DNA from: JAYVJM01 sp043769275
GTDB lineage: Bacteria; Pseudomonadota; Gammaproteobacteria; Pseudomonadales; UBA7239
NCBI GenBank assembly: GCA_043769275.1
Contig: JAYVJM010000079.1
Span: forward strand, 47,731-111,730
Reading direction: 5' to 3'
Length of the DNA stretch: 64,000 nt
Shown: in pieces, positions 8,957 to 18,143 of the stretch
Layout: each line of letters opens with the position of its first letter
Numbering within the stretch: the stretch's first letter is position 1
Notes under the pieces: model-generated
Databases searched by the model: none
What the model was told of the DNA's origin: nothing
What the model saw: only the letters and a program-made list of their open reading frames with translations
Position numbers and translations under genes: made by a program

Positions 8957-10216
8957 ATGAGCGAGACAATTGAGCACAGAAAAACCATGAACGCCAGTCA
9001 ACGCGCAGATTATGACCCTTATTCGCATGCGGCAATGCAAGACCCTTATCCGCTGTATGCTGCGATGCGCCGCGAAGGAAAGCCCCATTTCATGCCTAAA
9101 TACAACGGCTGGGCTTTGGCGCGCTTCCAAGATATTTGGGATGCCAGCACGAAAGTAGATGACAACGTCACCTTCACCAAAGGCCAAACCCCCGGCCAAG
9201 TTCTGCTCGGCGAGCCAGTACCCAGGACGTTTATGACGATGGACGCACCAGAGCACCGCCAATGGCGCGGCCTCATTCGACAGGAATTCACACCAGAAGG
9301 CGTGCGCGAAAGCGAGCAGCGTCTGCGCCAATTAACCCGCGATTTACTCGAGCCCCTGCTCAAAAAAGGCGAGTTTGATGTTTACAGCGAATTGGCCAAC
9401 CGCGTCACCTGCATCAACGCCGGTTATAACCTCGGCCTGCCGCAAGAAGACGCCGAAAAATGGCGCGCATTAATTGACGACATGCTGCACCGTGAGCACG
9501 GTCAAGTCGGTGGCGGTTCGCCACGCAATCAGGCCGCCGCCGGCGAGTTGTTTGGCTATTTTGGGCAATACGTTGCCGAGCTGCGCAGCAATCCCGCGCT
9601 CGCACAGCGTTACACCAAACTCTTTTTGGATGCCAACATTGATGGCCGCACGCTCAACGACGAAGAAATGATGTTTTATCTATTCTCGCTGCTGGTCGTC
9701 GGCTCTGAAACAACGCCGATCACGGTGGCGGGAACGCTGTGGAACTTAGAGCAGCACCCCGAACAAAAAGCCGCAGTTTTAGACGGTGTTGCGCGGCAAG
9801 ACATGGGCTTACTGCGAAAAGCTTTTTTGGAAACGGCGCGCTACGACCAACCCACAAACATGCTGGCACGTGTAGCCAAGCGCGACTTTGAACTGAACGG
9901 CGCGCACATCAAAAAAGACCAGCCGCTGTTGTTTTTATATGCCTCTGCTGAACGCGATGAAAGCGTTTATCCGCATGCCGATCAGTTCGACTTATACCGT
10001 CAGCCCACGGAAAAAAGCCTGATGTTTGGTCACGGCGGCCACAAATGCTTAGGCATGCACCTAGGCGTGATGATGGGCTGCATTCTATTAGAGGAAATTG
10101 TGAACGCGGTGGGTGACTACACCGTGGTAAGCGACCAATGCGAACGCCTATACGGCGAACATTTGTCCGGCTGGGGCAAATTAGTTATCCGCTTTCAACC
10201 AAAAAGAAGCGTGTGA
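8957..10216 (+). CDS. Cytochrome P450
   Basis: 419 residues from ATG 8957, which has AAGGAG six bases upstream; the longer open frame from 8876 is not needed. The haem-binding signature FGHGGHKCLG gives the thiolate Cys. The I-helix region is LLVVGSETTPITVAG, with Glu in place of the usual Asp/Glu-Thr context. The K-helix ExxR is ETARY, and DAPEHRQWRGLIRQEF is the conserved C-helix segment. Soluble bacterial class I P450s receive electrons from a ferredoxin and reductase, but no partner gene is adjacent. The substrate cannot be inferred. The gene is monocistronic, between divergent and convergent neighbours. Confidence 0.92.
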   Translation: MSETIEHRKTMNASQRADYDPYSHAAMQDPYPLYAAMRREGKPHFMPKYNGWALARFQDIWDASTKVDDNVTFTKGQTPGQVLLGEPVPRTFMTMDAPEHRQWRGLIRQEFTPEGVRESEQRLRQLTRDLLEPLLKKGEFDVYSELANRVTCINAGYNLGLPQEDAEKWRALIDDMLHREHGQVGGGSPRNQAAAGELFGYFGQYVAELRSNPALAQRYTKLFLDANIDGRTLNDEEMMFYLFSLLVVGSETTPITVAGTLWNLEQHPEQKAAVLDGVARQDMGLLRKAFLETARYDQPTNMLARVAKRDFELNGAHIKKDQPLLFLYASAERDESVYPHADQFDLYRQPTEKSLMFGHGGHKCLGMHLGVMMGCILLEEIVNAVGDYTVVSDQCERLYGEHLSGWGKLVIRFQPKRSV

Positions 10217-10278
10217 TCTCCCGCTCGTGCTGAGTTACGCGCTTTTTGCGCGTAGCCAAGCATGCGCCATAAAACCAT

Positions 10279-11094
10279 CTAAATTTGACACTGCGGGCAC
10301 CACACGGTGCTACGCTGGCCAAGCTTGGCTTCTAGCAAGCGGCCTTGGCATCGTGTACATGGCAGACCGCCACGTCCGTAAACCTGTAGCTCTTGCGCAA
10401 AGTAGCCGAGCGCACCTTCGACTCCCACAAAGTCGCGCAGGGTAGTGCCGCCACGCTGGATGGCGCAAGTCAATACGTCGCGCAACACGCACACCAGCCG
10501 CGCGCTTTCGTTTTTCGTAAGAGAGCCTGCCTCGCGCAGCGGCAAAATACCCGCGATAAAAAGGGACTCATTAGCGTAAATATTGCCAATGCCCACCACA
10601 ATGTGACTGTCCATCACGAATGTTTTAATCGACTGTTTGCGCCGACGACTCACATTGAATAGGTAGTGCGAGCTAAACGCATGCGTCAACGGCTCTGGCC
10701 CCAGCTTCGCCAGTAAAACGTGCTTGCATGGGCTTGTTGTCGTCCATAACCACGCGCCGAAACGACGCGGGTCACGGTAGCGCAGGCAGCGGCCATTGCT
10801 CAATACAAGATCAATATGCTCGTGTTTGCCGCAAGGCAAATGCGCCTCAACCAGCCGCAAGCTGCCCGACATACCCAAGTGCACAATCAGCGTGCCGTTC
10901 TCACAGGCGATCAGTAGATATTTGGCGCGACGCGTAACGTCGAGGATACGTTGATTTTCGAGTATTTTTTCCAGCCCATCTTCCACAGGCCAGCGTAAAC
11001 GGCGCTCACGCACCTGCAAATGGCTGACGGTCTGCGAGAGCAAGTAAGGCCGTATGCCACGTAACGTGGTTTCAACTTCTGGCAGTTCGGGCAT
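10279..11094 (-). CDS. mutM: Formamidopyrimidine-DNA glycosylase
   Basis: This 271-residue base-excision-repair enzyme removes 8-oxoguanine and formamidopyrimidines and nicks the strand. The N-terminus MPELPEVETTLRGI supplies catalytic Pro2 and Glu3. HLGMSGSLR is the conserved lesion-recognition loop, and GIGNIYANESLF is the helix-two-turn-helix. The C-terminus has the zinc finger CTRCQ...CPQC. Length and motifs are typical. It converges with the P450 gene and lies beyond a bidirectional terminator from rpmG, with which it often neighbours in gammaproteobacteria. Confidence 0.97.
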   Translation of the reverse strand: MPELPEVETTLRGIRPYLLSQTVSHLQVRERRLRWPVEDGLEKILENQRILDVTRRAKYLLIACENGTLIVHLGMSGSLRLVEAHLPCGKHEHIDLVLSNGRCLRYRDPRRFGAWLWTTTSPCKHVLLAKLGPEPLTHAFSSHYLFNVSRRRKQSIKTFVMDSHIVVGIGNIYANESLFIAGILPLREAGSLTKNESARLVCVLRDVLTCAIQRGGTTLRDFVGVEGALGYFAQELQVYGRGGLPCTRCQGRLLEAKLGQRSTVWCPQCQI

Positions 11095-11108
11095 GTCAGA
11101 TCAAAACC

Positions 11109-11136
11109 AAAAAGCCCAGCGAGCGCTGGGCTTTTT
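11109..11136. terminator. Rho-independent terminator between rpmG and mutM
   Basis: AAAAAGCCCAGC and GCTGGGCTTTTT form a 12-bp perfect stem around a GAGC loop. On the minus strand it ends in a T run, so it would stop rpmBG transcripts before mutM. The A/T flanks make it usable in both directions. Confidence 0.9.
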
Positions 11137-11169
11137 ATATGAAGACAAAACATCAAGCCAAAAGCAGAA

Positions 11170-11325
11170 TTACTTGATTTTGGCTTCTTTGTACATTACG
11201 TGTTGGCGGATAACAGGATCAAATTTTTTGATCTCCATTTTTTCCGGCATAGTACGTTTGTTCTTGTCGGTGGTGTAAAAGTGACCAGTGCCAGCCGAAG
11301 ACACCAAGCGAATTTTATCGCGCAT
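11170..11325 (-). CDS. rpmG: 50S ribosomal protein L33
   Basis: This 51-residue basic protein ([18 protein letters not shown]..., ending YKEAKIK) matches bacterial L33, a protein near the ribosomal E site. It has no CxxC pairs, so it is the zinc-free form. ATG 11325 is preceded by GGAGATAACG. rpmB lies 30 bp upstream on the same strand, the usual rpmB-rpmG pair, and a strong terminator follows. Confidence 0.97.
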   Translation of the reverse strand: MRDKIRLVSSAGTGHFYTTDKNKRTMPEKMEIKKFDPVIRQHVMYKEAKIK

Positions 11326-11355
11326 GATCGTTATCTCCTAAAAAATGTTGAGGGC

Positions 11356-11610
11356 TCAGACTTGCTCGCTGCGGCGCACCTGTTCATTGCGGCCGCATAT
11401 ATCTGCCAGCACAACATCAATGCCGACTTTGTCGATTGTGCGCATGCCCTTGGAAGAGACACGCAGACGCACAAAGCGGTTTTCTGATGCCACCCAAAAG
11501 CGGTGGTAGTGTAAATTTGGCTCAAAACGGCGACGTGTGCGGTTTTTAGCGTGGGATACGTTGTTGCCGGTCATGGGTTTTTTGCCGGTCACGATACAAA
11601 CTTTTGACAT
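11356..11610 (-). CDS. rpmB: 50S ribosomal protein L28
   Basis: The start is ATG 11610, giving 84 residues beginning [20 protein letters not shown], which aligns with E. coli L28 from its first residue. The upstream open frame is excluded. The conserved [22 protein letters not shown] block is present. The C-terminus is a few residues longer than in E. coli. It is the first gene of rpmBG, with a promoter at 11675-11703. Confidence 0.97.
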   Translation of the reverse strand: MSKVCIVTGKKPMTGNNVSHAKNRTRRRFEPNLHYHRFWVASENRFVRLRVSSKGMRTIDKVGIDVVLADICGRNEQVRRSEQV

Positions 11611-11674
11611 GTGTACACCTTTAAAACAAATGCGGCCTGAAATGGGCATGGCGAAGCCGCGCAAAGAGCTGCGC

Positions 11675-11703
11675 TTTATAGCAGAGGGACACGCGAGAGG
11701 CAA
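11675..11703 (-). promoter_or_regulatory. Predicted sigma70 promoter of rpmBG
   Basis: On the minus strand TTGCCT is separated by 17 bp from TATAAA, followed by a GC-rich GCGCAGC discriminator of the kind seen at growth-rate-regulated promoters. The predicted transcript start leaves a leader of about 58 nt before rpmB. Confidence 0.65.
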
Positions 11704-11743
11704 GAAAAAGATAGTTGACTGCGCGAATCAAACCCAATTCTGG

Positions 11744-11772
11744 TTGGACATAGCTTTGTATTGCTATAGAAT
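11744..11772 (+). promoter_or_regulatory. Predicted sigma70 promoter of tRNA-Leu
   Basis: TTGGAC and TAGAAT are 17 bp apart, followed by a GCGCGCC discriminator just before the tRNA. The arrangement is typical of stable-RNA promoters. Confidence 0.6.
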
Positions 11773-11784
11773 GCGCGCCTCCGT

Positions 11785-11869
11785 GCCTGAGTGGCGGAAT
11801 CGGTAGACGCGCACGACTCAAACTCGTGTTCCTAACGGAGTGAGAGTTCGAGTCTCTCCTCAGGCACCA
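11785..11869 (+). tRNA. tRNA-Leu (anticodon CAA)
   Basis: The 7-bp acceptor GCCTGAG pairs with CTCAGGC, and CCA is encoded. The anticodon stem CACGA/TCGTG encloses loop CTCAAAC, giving anticodon CAA, which reads UUG. A long variable arm (about TTCCTAACGGAGTGA) marks a class II tRNA, and the T arm contains GTTCGAGTC. The gene stands alone. Confidence 0.95.
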
Positions 11870-11947
11870 ATTAATGGCTTTTTACTCTGCCGCAACTTGC
11901 CGCATTATGTTTTTTACGTCCCAGGAATTTGACGTATCGTCTGGGGC

Positions 11948-12886
11948 TTACCCCCATCGAACCGGCATTTTGTGTTCCCTGTGATAGCGCAAACGCAGCA
12001 AGTATTCCGCCGAGGGCTTGAGCGTTTGCCGCGTTTTTGTGCGCTCTACCCATAATCGCGACAGCCAAAAACGCGCAGCCGCTAACTGCAATAGTGTCGG
12101 CCAGTGCTGTTGCTCATGAGCGGTGACATGTCGCTGAGCACAATAGGCACTCACCATAGTTTGGGCAAGCACTTCGTCCACCGATCCATTGGCCAGCGCG
12201 CACCAATCATTGATGGCAATAGCCAAATCCAGCAGCAGCACATCGGTACCGGCGTGGTAAAAATCAATAACGCCAGCCAACTGCTCGCCGCCTCCTACAA
12301 AAAGTGCATTGTCGCGAAAAAGATCACCGTGAATGATGCCCTGCGGCAAGCCTTGCGCTCGCACAAAAACAGCATTGTTTATCTGTTCCGTTAGCAGATT
12401 TTTTTCATCATCGAGCAGATTAGGCAGGTGCTGTTGCGATGTTTGCATCCACTGCGTGCCGTGCGGGTTGATGCGGGCTTCAGGGTAATTCGCGGTGCGC
12501 GTGTGCATCTCCCCCAAAAAAGCCCCGATAGCCGCACAATGTGCCGCATGCACATTCATCACATGCGCGCCCGTCAAGCGCGGAAACAACAGCGCTGGTT
12601 TGCCCGACAAACAATGTAGCGTTTTACCTTGCTGGTCGGCCAGCGGATAAGCCACCGGCAGCTTGTGCGCATGCAGCTCCGTCATAAGGCTTATAAAAAA
12701 CGGCAGTTCTTGCGACGACAACGCCTCAAACAACGTTAGCACCCACTCACGCTCACCGGCGCGCAAAAAATAGGTGCTGTTTTCAATGCCGTCACTGGCA
12801 CCTTGGCAAGAAAATGGCACGTGGATGCCGTAGTCTCGCAACATAACTGCCAGCTCTTGTTCGTTGATGGGCGTGTAAAAAGCCAT
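11948..12886 (-). CDS. thrB: Homoserine kinase (Pseudomonas-type ThrB)
   Basis: 312 residues from ATG 12886 (MAFYTPINEQELAVML), the start that matches the family. The frame stays open 25 codons further upstream. The fold is that of aminoglycoside-phosphotransferase-like kinases. Visible are GIENSTYFL, LPVAYPLADQQG, catalytic IIHGDLFRDNALF and metal-binding VIDFYHAGTDVLLLDLAIAI. It phosphorylates homoserine in threonine synthesis. It is divergent from polA with about 100 bp between. Distinction from related choline/APH-type kinases rests on whole-length resemblance. Confidence 0.88.
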   Translation of the reverse strand: MAFYTPINEQELAVMLRDYGIHVPFSCQGASDGIENSTYFLRAGEREWVLTLFEALSSQELPFFISLMTELHAHKLPVAYPLADQQGKTLHCLSGKPALLFPRLTGAHVMNVHAAHCAAIGAFLGEMHTRTANYPEARINPHGTQWMQTSQQHLPNLLDDEKNLLTEQINNAVFVRAQGLPQGIIHGDLFRDNALFVGGGEQLAGVIDFYHAGTDVLLLDLAIAINDWCALANGSVDEVLAQTMVSAYCAQRHVTAHEQQHWPTLLQLAAARFWLSRLWVERTKTRQTLKPSAEYLLRLRYHREHKMPVRWG

Positions 12887-12985
12887 GGAAATATCGCAAA
12901 AGGATGAAGCCAATTCTAGGCGGTATCCGGCCGCGCACGCGACAATGCTATTCTTTCGCACCGCAAAACCGGACTATTCCTCACC

Positions 12986-15748
12986 ATGATTGTTCCAGAT
13001 CGCATCCTTGTCGACGGCTCCTCTTATTTCTACCGTGCGTTTCATGCGTTGCCACCTTTGGCCACCGCCAGCGGCCAGCCCACCGGCGCAATTAAAGGCG
13101 TGCTTTCCATGTTGCGCCGCCTGCGTGCCGACTATCCGCACAGCATTATGGTGGTGATTTTCGATGCGAAAGGCGGCACGTTTCGTAACGAGCTCTACCC
13201 TGCATACAAGGCCAATCGCCCGCCCATGCCAGATGATTTACGTGTGCAAATTGAGCCTCTGTATGCCGCTATTCGTGCGATGGGTTTGCCGCTGCTGATC
13301 GTTGAAGGAGTGGAAGCCGACGACGTAATCGGCACGCTGGCGATGCAGGCGCGTGCGCATCAACACGAGGTGCTGGTGTCCACCAGCGATAAAGATATGG
13401 CGCAACTGGTGTGCGAGCACGTCACGCTCGTCAACACCATGAGTGACACGGTATTGGATCGCGCAGGCGTTCTCGAAAAATTTGGCGTTTTTCCCGAACA
13501 AATTGTCGATTATCTGGCGCTGATGGGCGACAAGGTAGACAACATCCCTGGCGTGGACAAATGCGGCCCAAAAACCGCAGCGAAGTGGCTGCAGGAATTT
13601 GGCACGCTGGAAAAGGTGATGGAAAACGCCGGCAAAATCAGCGGGAAAATTGGCGAAAATCTGCGTGCTGCTTTAGATTTTTTGCCGCTGTCGCAACAAC
13701 TAGCCGCCATTAAAACCGATGTGAATTTACCGCAAAACTGGCATGACTTGCACCCGACAGAACCGGATCAAGAACAGCTAATAAACCTGTTTGAAACGCT
13801 TGAATTTAAAAGCTGGCACGCAGAACTATTGCGCGGCGGACAGATGATGGCGGCCGTCACAAAAAAACAAGAGACAGAAAAGCCATCTTCCATGACCGGA
13901 GAAACCGCCGATTTTTTTTCTGCAGAAATACCTGAAGAACGCCATTTATACGAAACTATTTTTTCTATGACTGCTTTAAATAGCTGGATAGAAAAATTAA
14001 AACACGCGCCGTATTTTTCTTTTGATCTTGAAACAACCAGCTTGGATTACATGCAGGCCGATATCGTCGGGCTGTCATTTTCCATTAGCGCAGGCCGTGC
14101 CGCTTATGTGCCGATGGCGCACAGTTATCTCGGTGTGCCGCAGCAGTTGTCGCGCATAGATGTATTAGAAAAAATGCGCCCAATTTTAGAAAATTCCGCA
14201 CACAAAAAAGTGATGCAAAACGGCAAATATGACATGAATGTACTGGCGCGTGTGGGCATCACGCTGCGCGGCGTAACGTTCGACACCATGCTGGAATCTT
14301 ACGTTTTAGATTCGGTGGCGACGCGCCACAACATGGATGATCTGGCGCAAAAATATCTGAATTACAAAACCATTCATTTTGAAGATGTGGCAGGCAAAGG
14401 CGCAAAGCAATTGCGTTTCGACGAGATAGAAATAGGACAAGCCGCAGCCTATGCCGCTGAAGATGCCGACATAACTTTGCGCTTGCACGAAACACTGTGG
14501 CCGCAAGTACAACAACAAAACGGCCTAAGATTTATTTATGAAAAAATTGAAGCACCGTTGATTCCCATTTTGTCACGCATGGAATGCCACGGCGTGCTGA
14601 TAGATGCCGCGCTGCTGGCAAAACAAAGTGTGGCGTTGGACGCACGCTTACAAGCATTGGAGCGCGAAGCATTTGATCTGGCGGGGCAGGAATTTAATCT
14701 GAGTTCACCGAAACAATTGGGCGAAATTCTTTACGGAAAATTGCAGTTGCCTGCACTGAAAAAAACCCCCACCGGCCAAGCATCTACCGCAGAGGCAGTA
14801 TTACAGGAGCTGGCTCTGGATTACCTGCTGCCACAAGTGATTATGCAGCACCGTGGACTGAGCAAATTAAAATCCACCTACACCGACAAATTGCCGCGTA
14901 TGCTCGACCCCGTTAGCGGTCGCGTGCACACGTCTTACCATCAAGCAGTGGCAGCTACCGGCCGCCTGTCATCGTCTGACCCAAACCTGCAAAACATTCC
15001 CATACGCACAGCAGAAGGCCGCCGTGTGCGGCAAGCGTTTATCGCACCCAACGGTTACAAAATTATCGCAGCGGATTATTCGCAAATTGAGCTGCGTATC
15101 ATGGCGCATTTGTCAGAAGATGCCGGTTTATGTCGCGCATTTTCTGAAGGCTTAGACATTCACCGCGCCACCGCCGCTGAAGTGTTTGGCATGCCGCTGC
15201 AAGCTGTAACACAAGAGCAACGCCGCAGCGCAAAAGCCATCAATTTTGGGCTGATTTACGGCATGTCGGCTTTTGGATTGGCCAAACAATTGCGCGTCGG
15301 TCGCGCACAAGCGCAGGACTACATCAATGTATATTTTGCGCGTTACCCTGGCGTGTTGTCTTACATGGAAAACACACGCTCGCAGGCGGCTGAAATCGGC
15401 TTCGTCGAAACGCTTTTTGGGCGGCGTTTGTATCTGCCGGAAATCCGCGCCCGCAACGCAGGCTTACGTCAAGCCGCCGAACGCACTGCCATCAATGCGC
15501 CCATGCAAGGCACCGCAGCCGACATTATTAAACGCGCCATGATTAACGTGGATGCGTGGCTGCAAACCTCAAATATCGACGCACGTATGGTGATGCAAGT
15601 ACACGATGAACTGGTATTTGAAGTGGCGGAAAATGCCGTGGAAAACGTGCGCGAAAACATCGTGCAACTGATGGCAAGTGCCGCCGATTTACGTGTGCAG
15701 CTGATTGTCGATACCGGCGTGGGTAACAACTGGGATGAGGCGCATTGA
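12986..15748 (+). CDS. polA: DNA polymerase I
   Basis: This 920-residue protein has all three domains. The 5'-3' exonuclease is at 1-290 (ILVDGSSYFYRAFHALPP, GVEADDVIGTLA, LMGDKVDNIPGV). The 3'-5' exonuclease starts near 350 (FSFDLETTSLDYM keeps the Asp-x-Glu pair, with YAAEDADITLRL). The polymerase follows, with motif A DYSQIELRIMAHLS, the O-helix RRSAKAINFGLIYG and motif C MQVHDELVFEV. It performs Okazaki-fragment processing and repair synthesis. A dispersed-repeat half copy follows the stop. Confidence 0.98.
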   Translation: MIVPDRILVDGSSYFYRAFHALPPLATASGQPTGAIKGVLSMLRRLRADYPHSIMVVIFDAKGGTFRNELYPAYKANRPPMPDDLRVQIEPLYAAIRAMGLPLLIVEGVEADDVIGTLAMQARAHQHEVLVSTSDKDMAQLVCEHVTLVNTMSDTVLDRAGVLEKFGVFPEQIVDYLALMGDKVDNIPGVDKCGPKTAAKWLQEFGTLEKVMENAGKISGKIGENLRAALDFLPLSQQLAAIKTDVNLPQNWHDLHPTEPDQEQLINLFETLEFKSWHAELLRGGQMMAAVTKKQETEKPSSMTGETADFFSAEIPEERHLYETIFSMTALNSWIEKLKHAPYFSFDLETTSLDYMQADIVGLSFSISAGRAAYVPMAHSYLGVPQQLSRIDVLEKMRPILENSAHKKVMQNGKYDMNVLARVGITLRGVTFDTMLESYVLDSVATRHNMDDLAQKYLNYKTIHFEDVAGKGAKQLRFDEIEIGQAAAYAAEDADITLRLHETLWPQVQQQNGLRFIYEKIEAPLIPILSRMECHGVLIDAALLAKQSVALDARLQALEREAFDLAGQEFNLSSPKQLGEILYGKLQLPALKKTPTGQASTAEAVLQELALDYLLPQVIMQHRGLSKLKSTYTDKLPRMLDPVSGRVHTSYHQAVAATGRLSSSDPNLQNIPIRTAEGRRVRQAFIAPNGYKIIAADYSQIELRIMAHLSEDAGLCRAFSEGLDIHRATAAEVFGMPLQAVTQEQRRSAKAINFGLIYGMSAFGLAKQLRVGRAQAQDYINVYFARYPGVLSYMENTRSQAAEIGFVETLFGRRLYLPEIRARNAGLRQAAERTAINAPMQGTAADIIKRAMINVDAWLQTSNIDARMVMQVHDELVFEVAENAVENVRENIVQLMASAADLRVQLIVDTGVGNNWDEAH

Positions 15749-15761
15749 GCCGTTAGCATTC

Positions 15762-15785
15762 CATTCGCCCTGAGCTTGTCGAATA
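15762..15785. repeat. Dispersed repeat, half copy
   Basis: CATTCGCCCTGAGCTTGTCG plus AATA. One arm of the family seen at 20580 lies between polA and bioD, without a clear partner arm. Confidence 0.6.
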
Positions 15786-15937
15786 GCATTGGCGCGCTTG
15801 CTGGCACGGCCAGCTCGATGGTTTGACCTAATGCCGACGGCGATGGCTACCGAGATGCAATAGACCCGCAGCCGACAAACCCTGCTGTACATTGAATGGG
15901 AAGCGCAGCATTGTTTGATCCGATCACAGATCGGCGC

Positions 15938-16555
15938 TTATTGCATCACCAGCGGTTCACCAAAACACATGCGCAATAACGCCACATTCTCCTGCCACGC
16001 AGGCATGCGTGCCCCGAGATCATTGGCAATCCAACCGTGCAGCGGCAATCCGTCGGCCAGTATTGCTTCCCGTGTTAGCAAGGCGTGATTCAAACAGCCC
16101 AACTTTAAACCCACCACCAAAATGACGGGGATGTTTAAAATTTTCACCACATCGGCCAACGTTTCGCTGTTGTTGATCGGCGTGCGCCAGCCGCCCGCGC
16201 CCTCGATTAGCGCGTAATCAAAATCAGTGTGCTTCAGCACGGCTTGTATTTTCTGCGCAATAGTTTCGGCACTTAACAGCACATCACCGTGCGCTGCGGC
16301 AATGTGCGGTGCGATTGGCTCGGCAAAACAAAAAGGGTTGATAGCCTCATAAGGCAACTTGATGGAACTCGCGGCCATCAACGCCAGCGCGTCCTCATTA
16401 CGCAAACCCTCCGCACACAATTGCGCTCCAGATGCCAGCGGTTTTAATCCTAATGTACGCAAGCCTTTTTGTTGCGCGTGATGCAACAACGCACAAGCGG
16501 AATAGGTTTTGCCTGCGTCTGTATCTGTGCCAGTGACAAAAAATATTTGCTTCAT
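15938..16555 (-). CDS. bioD: Dethiobiotin synthetase
   Basis: 205 residues from ATG 16555, with GGAG nine bases upstream. The P-loop FFVTGTDTDAGKTY and the motif LIEGAGGWRTPIN are characteristic of BioD. It carboxylates 7,8-diaminopelargonate to form the ureido ring of dethiobiotin using ATP and CO2. It is the last gene of bioB-bioF-bioHC-bioD, 34 bp after bioHC. bioA is not in the window and must be elsewhere. Confidence 0.96.
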   Translation of the reverse strand: MKQIFFVTGTDTDAGKTYSACALLHHAQQKGLRTLGLKPLASGAQLCAEGLRNEDALALMAASSIKLPYEAINPFCFAEPIAPHIAAAHGDVLLSAETIAQKIQAVLKHTDFDYALIEGAGGWRTPINNSETLADVVKILNIPVILVVGLKLGCLNHALLTREAILADGLPLHGWIANDLGARMPAWQENVALLRMCFGEPLVMQ

Positions 16556-16589
16556 AAATTTGATCTCCGCTGGGGGGGGCAACGCGTTT

Positions 16590-18143
16590 TTAACAAACCG
16601 CACTCACATAAAACACCGCATACGTCGCAGGCAATCCATCCAATTCACGAAACTGTTCATAAGCCACTTGCGCGTGTTGCCAGTGTTGTTTTCCGGTTAA
16701 ACCCGCAGGCTGACCGGCATTCATGTTGTGCGCGCCGATGGCTTTTAATTCGCGCACCAGTTCAAACATATCGGGATAATGTTTAACGTAAGAAATTTGA
16801 TTTGTTTTCACAGTGTGAAAACCCGTGTCTTGCAAACATTGCTGCAAAAAATCAGCCGCCATAAAGTGATTCACATGCACTCGGTCATCTGCCGCTTGCC
16901 AGCTTTTCTCTAACTCATGCAATGTGCTGGGCAAAAAAGTGCTGAAAAATAACTGGCCGCCTGCACACAATACGCGTCGCCATTGCACGAAACAACGCGG
17001 CACATCGCTCGCCCACTGCAGGGCTAAATTACTCACCAGAACATCCACGCTGTTATCTGCCAGCGGCAAGCGCTCCATGTCGCCTTGTAGCCAGATAATT
17101 TTCTCGCCGTGCTGTTGGCGCGCATATAGCAGCATATCTGTGGCGATATCCAGCGCCAAAACAACATTATTTTCTTGATAAAAATGCCGACTGATGAACC
17201 CTGTACCGCAGCCGACATCCAATATTTTTTGGGGTGTTTCAAAATTCATTTGCGATAAAAGTTGCGTGCCAACTTCACGTTGCAAAATAGCAAAGCGGTC
17301 ATAACTGGCGGCTGCTTTTCCAAACGAGCGGCGAATATTTTTTTTATCGACCCGATAACGCTCGTCTTCGTGCACGTTTTTTTCAGATGCGGTGCTGGCA
17401 ATAAATGTGCGTATTTTTTCTGCTAATAGCTCTGGCTGCGACAAAGGCAAAACGTGACTGCTACTCATAATGTCTATTTGTTGGTTTTCGTTTAATTCGC
17501 GGAAAAAAGGCACGCAACTAATTGGCACTAATGCGTCGTTACTTGCCAGTATATGCAGGCTGCGTACAGGAGTTTTTTTAAGCGCTGCGCGGTTGTCGAT
17601 CTCGCCCAAAATCGTTAACGCTTTCAAAGCGGTTTGTGGGTGAATGTCGGAAAAATCACACAGTTTCTTTAATTGATCTTCAGCGCATTTATTGCTGTTA
17701 TTTTTGTTTTGCAAAAGCAAAAAATGTCGCCAGCAGCTTTCTGCGTGTGCAGAAAAGCGCGCGCAGAAATCGCTGAAAACTTCACGCGTAATTCCCGGCC
17801 AGCGCGTTTTATCGTTTGATTTATCTTCAACAAAAACAGCATTGCTGGCGAGCGTACACAGCAACGCGATGCGCGCCGGAAAACGCGCAGCCAATTGCAC
17901 CGCCAACATGCCGCCCAAAGACCAGCCGCACAAATAAGCGCGCGGCGGCATTTTTGCTGCAATGTAATCGAGCAATTGATCGAGGTTGTGTAGCGGCTCG
18001 TGATAGGCCGTGCCAAAGCCGGGCAAATCAATGGTCAGCACATCACCTTTTCCACTTTGCTGCCAGCACTCCAAAAAAGGCGACCACACGCGGCTGGTTG
18101 TACCCCAACCGTGCAGCAAAACCAGCGGCAAATGTTCTGTCAT
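16590..18143 (-). CDS. bioHC: Biotin synthesis fusion protein: BioH esterase plus BioC methyltransferase
   Basis: 517 residues joining two enzymes that act at opposite ends of pimelate synthesis. Residues 1-240 form an alpha/beta-hydrolase: LPLVLLHGWGTTSRVW, nucleophile elbow CGWSLGGML (Ser), catalytic Asp in LASNDALVP and His in SSHVLPLSQP. Residues of about 265-517 form a SAM methyltransferase (FGKAAASYDRFAILQ, ILDVGCGTGFISRHF, VSNLALQW) matching BioC. BioC methylates malonyl-ACP and BioH removes the methyl from pimeloyl-ACP. The ATG overlaps the bioF stop (ATGA). BioHC fusions are known in Saccharophagus and Teredinibacter. Confidence 0.95.
   Translation of the reverse strand: MTEHLPLVLLHGWGTTSRVWSPFLECWQQSGKGDVLTIDLPGFGTAYHEPLHNLDQLLDYIAAKMPPRAYLCGWSLGGMLAVQLAARFPARIALLCTLASNAVFVEDKSNDKTRWPGITREVFSDFCARFSAHAESCWRHFLLLQNKNNSNKCAEDQLKKLCDFSDIHPQTALKALTILGEIDNRAALKKTPVRSLHILASNDALVPISCVPFFRELNENQQIDIMSSSHVLPLSQPELLAEKIRTFIASTASEKNVHEDERYRVDKKNIRRSFGKAAASYDRFAILQREVGTQLLSQMNFETPQKILDVGCGTGFISRHFYQENNVVLALDIATDMLLYARQQHGEKIIWLQGDMERLPLADNSVDVLVSNLALQWASDVPRCFVQWRRVLCAGGQLFFSTFLPSTLHELEKSWQAADDRVHVNHFMAADFLQQCLQDTGFHTVKTNQISYVKHYPDMFELVRELKAIGAHNMNAGQPAGLTGKQHWQHAQVAYEQFRELDGLPATYAVFYVSAVC

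Noticed and set aside
16572..16579. G8 run upstream of bioD as a phase-variation switch
   Set aside because: It lies between the bioHC stop and the bioD ribosome-binding site, so slippage would not change a reading frame.
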